Both the position numbers and the translations under genes were made by a program. The notes under the pieces were generated by a model. It worked only from the letters and a program-made list of their open reading frames with translations, did not search any database and was not told the DNA's origin. DNA of 64,000 nucleotides from NCBI GenBank assembly GCA_045588345.1, contig JAZNDZ010000005.1, positions 1 to 64,000 on the forward strand, given 5' to 3'. The stretch is from HGM04593 sp045588345. GTDB taxonomy: Bacteria > Bacteroidota > Bacteroidia > Bacteroidales > Bacteroidaceae. Shown here one piece after another: positions 61,129 through 64,000 of the stretch (positions within the stretch are counted from its first letter, which is position 1; each line of letters starts with the position of its first letter).

Positions 61129-64000
61129 TTAAAAATCAAATGCTCCAGAATCCAACCAATATTGATCATCAACACCCAAACTCTGAATGTGAATCTCAAT
61201 ACTGCTATCAGACAATTCAACTCCATTTCTATCTTTGATAGAGCTAATAGTTAGATTCTCCTTATCTTCAGGATCACGGTCTATCGTAATCTTAAATGGC
61301 ATTCGTTTTTTGAAACCCTCTACCTCGTCATTCGCCATTGACTGAACAGCTGCATCTGAAGGATTATACCCGTTATCCAATGCTTTATTACGAATTTTGT
61401 TTACCAATTTCATATAGTTAAAGTCAATGGAATACAGCGCCCTTGACGGATAACTGGTCAAGCCGAATTGACGAACATTTAAGATATCAGGGATTCGGCT
61501 TACAGTCAGTTCTCCCTGCAACTTATCAGGAGTAATTAAGTACTCAATAGGCTGGCCATCTCTTGATGCTTCAATATAGTTGACCGTAGACTTCAGATTG
61601 CTCTTGAGTTTCTCCAAATTAATGGAGAACTTATCAAGATTAGAGTACTCGGAAGCATAATGGCCAATTACACCTCCCATAGCCACTATGGTCTTTGGAT
61701 TGGTGATATATCCAGTGTTTTGACAGAAAGGGTACCAATCACCAACATAGTAGTTGTTTAGAGTTATAAGTCGATTTGGCGATACAGGATAGTACTTTAA
61801 GAAGATGTTTCGTATTGCTGGTAACGATGACGGTCTTCCTGACAGTAAAATCACATCACAGGAATAAGCAAAGAACATTGTGGCAATCTTCTTCAAAAGT
61901 GGTTCAAACTCCTTTGAAATAATATCGGCTACGAACTCCTTATTGTACTCCCAAGTAAGAGATGTGATGTCTATTCCCATCCTTCTCTTAAAGTCGTCTA
62001 TTACGCGTTGGTTAGGTTGGTTAACCTTAAATACATCGTCATACTTAACTATACAACTACAGCTATCATTTGATGCCAACTCCAAGAAATATGTCATCAA
62101 CGGGATAGAATACTGTATATTGAAATCGCGCCTTGCAATGCGATCGGCAATAGTTTGACCATTATAATCTGGGCCAAAGAAATTCTTAATCTTTTGCCTA
62201 TACTGTATTGGGTCAAGACTACGAAGAGCCTTGCGGAAAGCACTATGCTTTTCGTCAAGCAACATCACATTCTTGACTAAGGCCTTGAGCATATCATCGC
62301 CTGCAAAATAGAAACTATCGTAAAACTTTGGATCCGGGGTAATGGTAGTTAAGTCACCTTTTGTGAAAGAGTATTCGCTAATCATCAAATCGGATGTTCC
62401 TGCTCCAATATCCAATGAACCAACTGTAAGTGTAGGTTGCTGATTACCATCCACAACCTTTCCGTACAAATTAAAGAATTCGCTACATACGCCTTTGTAT
62501 TTATGGCCTACCTCGCCATAAATATACACGAGTTGAGCGCAAGTCGCTTCATCATAATACCACGAGCCATCATTATCCTTCATTGAACGTACAGCTGGTA
62601 TAATATCGATGGCAGGAGCTCCATTGCCGTATATAAATCTGCCATACAATGTAACAGCATCTTTAGCACATTTCACAAGGGCCTCTCTCTCAATCTTGGA
62701 CATTGCGGTCGGGCAAGTAATAATTATTCGCTTTATCTTGCGTGGAACTGTTTTCCAGCCAACATCAATTCGATATGGCTCACTATTAATCTGGCTATTA
62801 GCCTGCGAGAGCATCTCCAAGAAGGCAAAGGTCATAAGGCTCCTTCTAGAGTAATGTGAAGAGCGCCCACCATCAGTACCTGTCACATCGATTCGTCCAT
62901 CGCTCATAAGATTGGAACTAATGCCTCGAATATTAAGTATGTGATTAGACTCTTCACCTGGAAGAACTAAAAATTCCCACTCCTTTTTGCTTGGCTTATT
63001 ATCCCACAAGTATCTTTTAGGACTTGAGTATGTTGACAATGTCTCCTCTTCCCATGCTGAACTACAAGCGCGATGTATAAGGGCGCTTGCTTCCTGACCA
63101 AGTCTGATAAAGCTAGGATACACAAATTGCTTGCTATCATTAATGCCAAAAGAGCCGAAATCAACTCTTCTAAAGGCTAAACGCATGTCGAAAGGTTCGT
63201 TGTAAGAACGGATACGAACTTTGTCATCTTTTTCCTGTAACAAATCCGTGTAATCAATTAAACTTAAAGGCTTAACTTGATTAAAATTCGAATTATCTTC
63301 AATCAATAATGCAGTAGTTCTAGAATTGCCAATATCTATTACCATATCAACATTTCTAACTTCGACATCTTGGTCTTTGTACAACTTTATAGCTGGGAAT
63401 AATTTGTTTTGAGCCAAATAATTCACCAAGAAAATGTAAGATGCAATGTAAGACATCTTGTGAGTATTTGCGCCCTTGATTTGCGACACACTGCTGAGTG
63501 TAGGATGAACCAATTTGAAAATATACTCATCAATATAGCTCCAATTCTCCTTTGGGGAACAATAGTCCATCAAGAAAAACTCGTTGTCGCATAACGCAAA
63601 ATTCATCTCAGAGCAATACTGGTCAGGGAATACCGGAAACTCATTATATTCATCAGACGAATAACCAGCTCTTGTATCAAACGCGAGAATAACATCGTAT
63701 TCAAGTTCGGTTTTACCTTCACTTCTAGGCACAAACTTAACTCGAGACCAGTTCATTGGGCTAAACTTAAAGCGCTTCTCTGTTCTTTTGAAAAAGTATG
63801 GAATAGGAATCCATTTATTCTCAAAATTCTTTAATGCGTTATGTTTGTCAGAGAAAGTCAACTTATATAGCTCTCCTCTGACTCCGTTGCACATTTCATC
63901 ATCAATCTTGAGAGAATTGATTCCGTCATTTCGCAATTCTATAGGATCATATTCGATTGTTGGGTCGTTCAGATAGCCTCCATCGAATAATTCGTGCTTG
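61129..64000 (-). CDS. SrfB-like actin/Hsp70-fold ATPase, 5' end outside window
   Basis: The open frame runs through the right edge. The codon at 63936 that could be taken as a start is TTG and is preceded by 21 further in-frame sense codons, so the true start is beyond 64,000. At least 956 residues are visible. Counting from that TTG: phosphate-1 motif VIDIGNSRTTAL (201-207), a conserved IIITCPTAMSKIERE (~405), phosphate-2 motif SLDIGAGTSDLM (509-516), and adenosine motif LLSGRPSSLPAIR (~698-709). This is the full ATPase signature of the actin/Hsp70/StbA superfamily, and with its length and SrfC partner it fits the SrfB family. It is cytoplasmic and may polymerise or act as a chaperone-like switch. 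Confidence 0.82.
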   Translation of the reverse strand, partial: KHELFDGGYLNDPTIEYDPIELRNDGINSLKIDDEMCNGVRGELYKLTFSDKHNALKNFENKWIPIPYFFKRTEKRFKFSPMNWSRVKFVPRSEGKTELEYDVILAFDTRAGYSSDEYNEFPVFPDQYCSEMNFALCDNEFFLMDYCSPKENWSYIDEYIFKLVHPTLSSVSQIKGANTHKMSYIASYIFLVNYLAQNKLFPAIKLYKDQDVEVRNVDMVIDIGNSRTTALLIEDNSNFNQVKPLSLIDYTDLLQEKDDKVRIRSYNEPFDMRLAFRRVDFGSFGINDSKQFVYPSFIRLGQEASALIHRACSSAWEEETLSTYSSPKRYLWDNKPSKKEWEFLVLPGEESNHILNIRGISSNLMSDGRIDVTGTDGGRSSHYSRRSLMTFAFLEMLSQANSQINSEPYRIDVGWKTVPRKIKRIIITCPTAMSKIEREALVKCAKDAVTLYGRFIYGNGAPAIDIIPAVRSMKDNDGSWYYDEATCAQLVYIYGEVGHKYKGVCSEFFNLYGKVVDGNQQPTLTVGSLDIGAGTSDLMISEYSFTKGDLTTITPDPKFYDSFYFAGDDMLKALVKNVMLLDEKHSAFRKALRSLDPIQYRQKIKNFFGPDYNGQTIADRIARRDFNIQYSIPLMTYFLELASNDSCSCIVKYDDVFKVNQPNQRVIDDFKRRMGIDITSLTWEYNKEFVADIISKEFEPLLKKIATMFFAYSCDVILLSGRPSSLPAIRNIFLKYYPVSPNRLITLNNYYVGDWYPFCQNTGYITNPKTIVAMGGVIGHYASEYSNLDKFSINLEKLKSNLKSTVNYIEASRDGQPIEYLITPDKLQGELTVSRIPDILNVRQFGLTSYPSRALYSIDFNYMKLVNKIRNKALDNGYNPSDAAVQSMANDEVEGFKKRMPFKITIDRDPEDKENLTISSIKDRNGVELSDSSIEIHIQSLGVDDQYWLDSGAFDF

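Overview
The window comes from a Bacteroidales chromosome (Bacteroidaceae/Prevotellaceae-like). This rests on TAnnTTTG-type -7 promoter boxes, near absence of Shine-Dalgarno sequences, a serine-type sulfatase with its anaerobic maturase, GH20 and GH33 exo-glycosidases, a TonB-dependent receptor/DUF4249 pair, and C-terminal modules of the IYDLxGRKV...GIYIINGKKV type. No tRNA, rRNA or CRISPR array was found.

1-12.6 kb is mostly housekeeping: pyrH, birA, an MmcQ/YjbR protein, a YraN nuclease-like protein, a small basic protein with tadA, a DUF4834-like protein, pssA-psd (phosphatidylethanolamine synthesis), dnaE, a thioredoxin with a small acidic protein, and a NagB-like/LmbE fusion whose deaminase active site is altered. 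Two copies of a ~150-175 bp repeat bracket this region's first genes.

12.7-25.6 kb and 33.0-36.8 kb form a host-glycan (mucin-type) degradation set: anaerobic sulfatase maturase, Ser-type sulfatase, ROK sugar kinase, two GH20 beta-N-acetylhexosaminidases, a 1549-residue sialidase with N-terminal SGNH modules, and a two-domain sialate O-acetylesterase. Together they could remove sulfate, O-acetyl groups, sialic acid and terminal HexNAc, and the ROK kinase could phosphorylate a released sugar. No SusC/SusD pair is present here. Between and after them lie gmd-fcl (GDP-L-fucose), divergent kbl and threonine dehydrogenase (threonine to glycine), a small peptide gene, nadA, a PAP2 phosphatase and a TRIC-family channel.

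36.9-46.2 kb holds an acidic lipoprotein, a TonB-dependent receptor with a DUF4249 lipoprotein, a TSCPD protein, an FKBP, a MATE exporter, prmA, a SemiSWEET, and a two-gene redox operon (flavodoxin-like reductase plus a Cys-rich nitroreductase lipoprotein).

From about 46.2 kb the sequence becomes visibly more AT-rich and accessory: a ~880 bp gene-free stretch with hairpins, an AAA/DUF234 ATPase flanked by a pair of related hairpins, and then one uninterrupted nine-gene minus-strand operon (64,000 down to 48,791). This operon encodes an SrfB-like actin/Hsp70-fold ATPase (its 5' end lies outside the window), an SrfC-like large GTPase, a membrane-anchored subtilisin with three InlB-type repeats, a four-helix membrane protein, a second GTPase with TPR-like repeats, and four proteins of unknown family, three of them membrane-anchored or exported. 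It is the best candidate for an undescribed system: a three-NTPase, membrane-protease machine.
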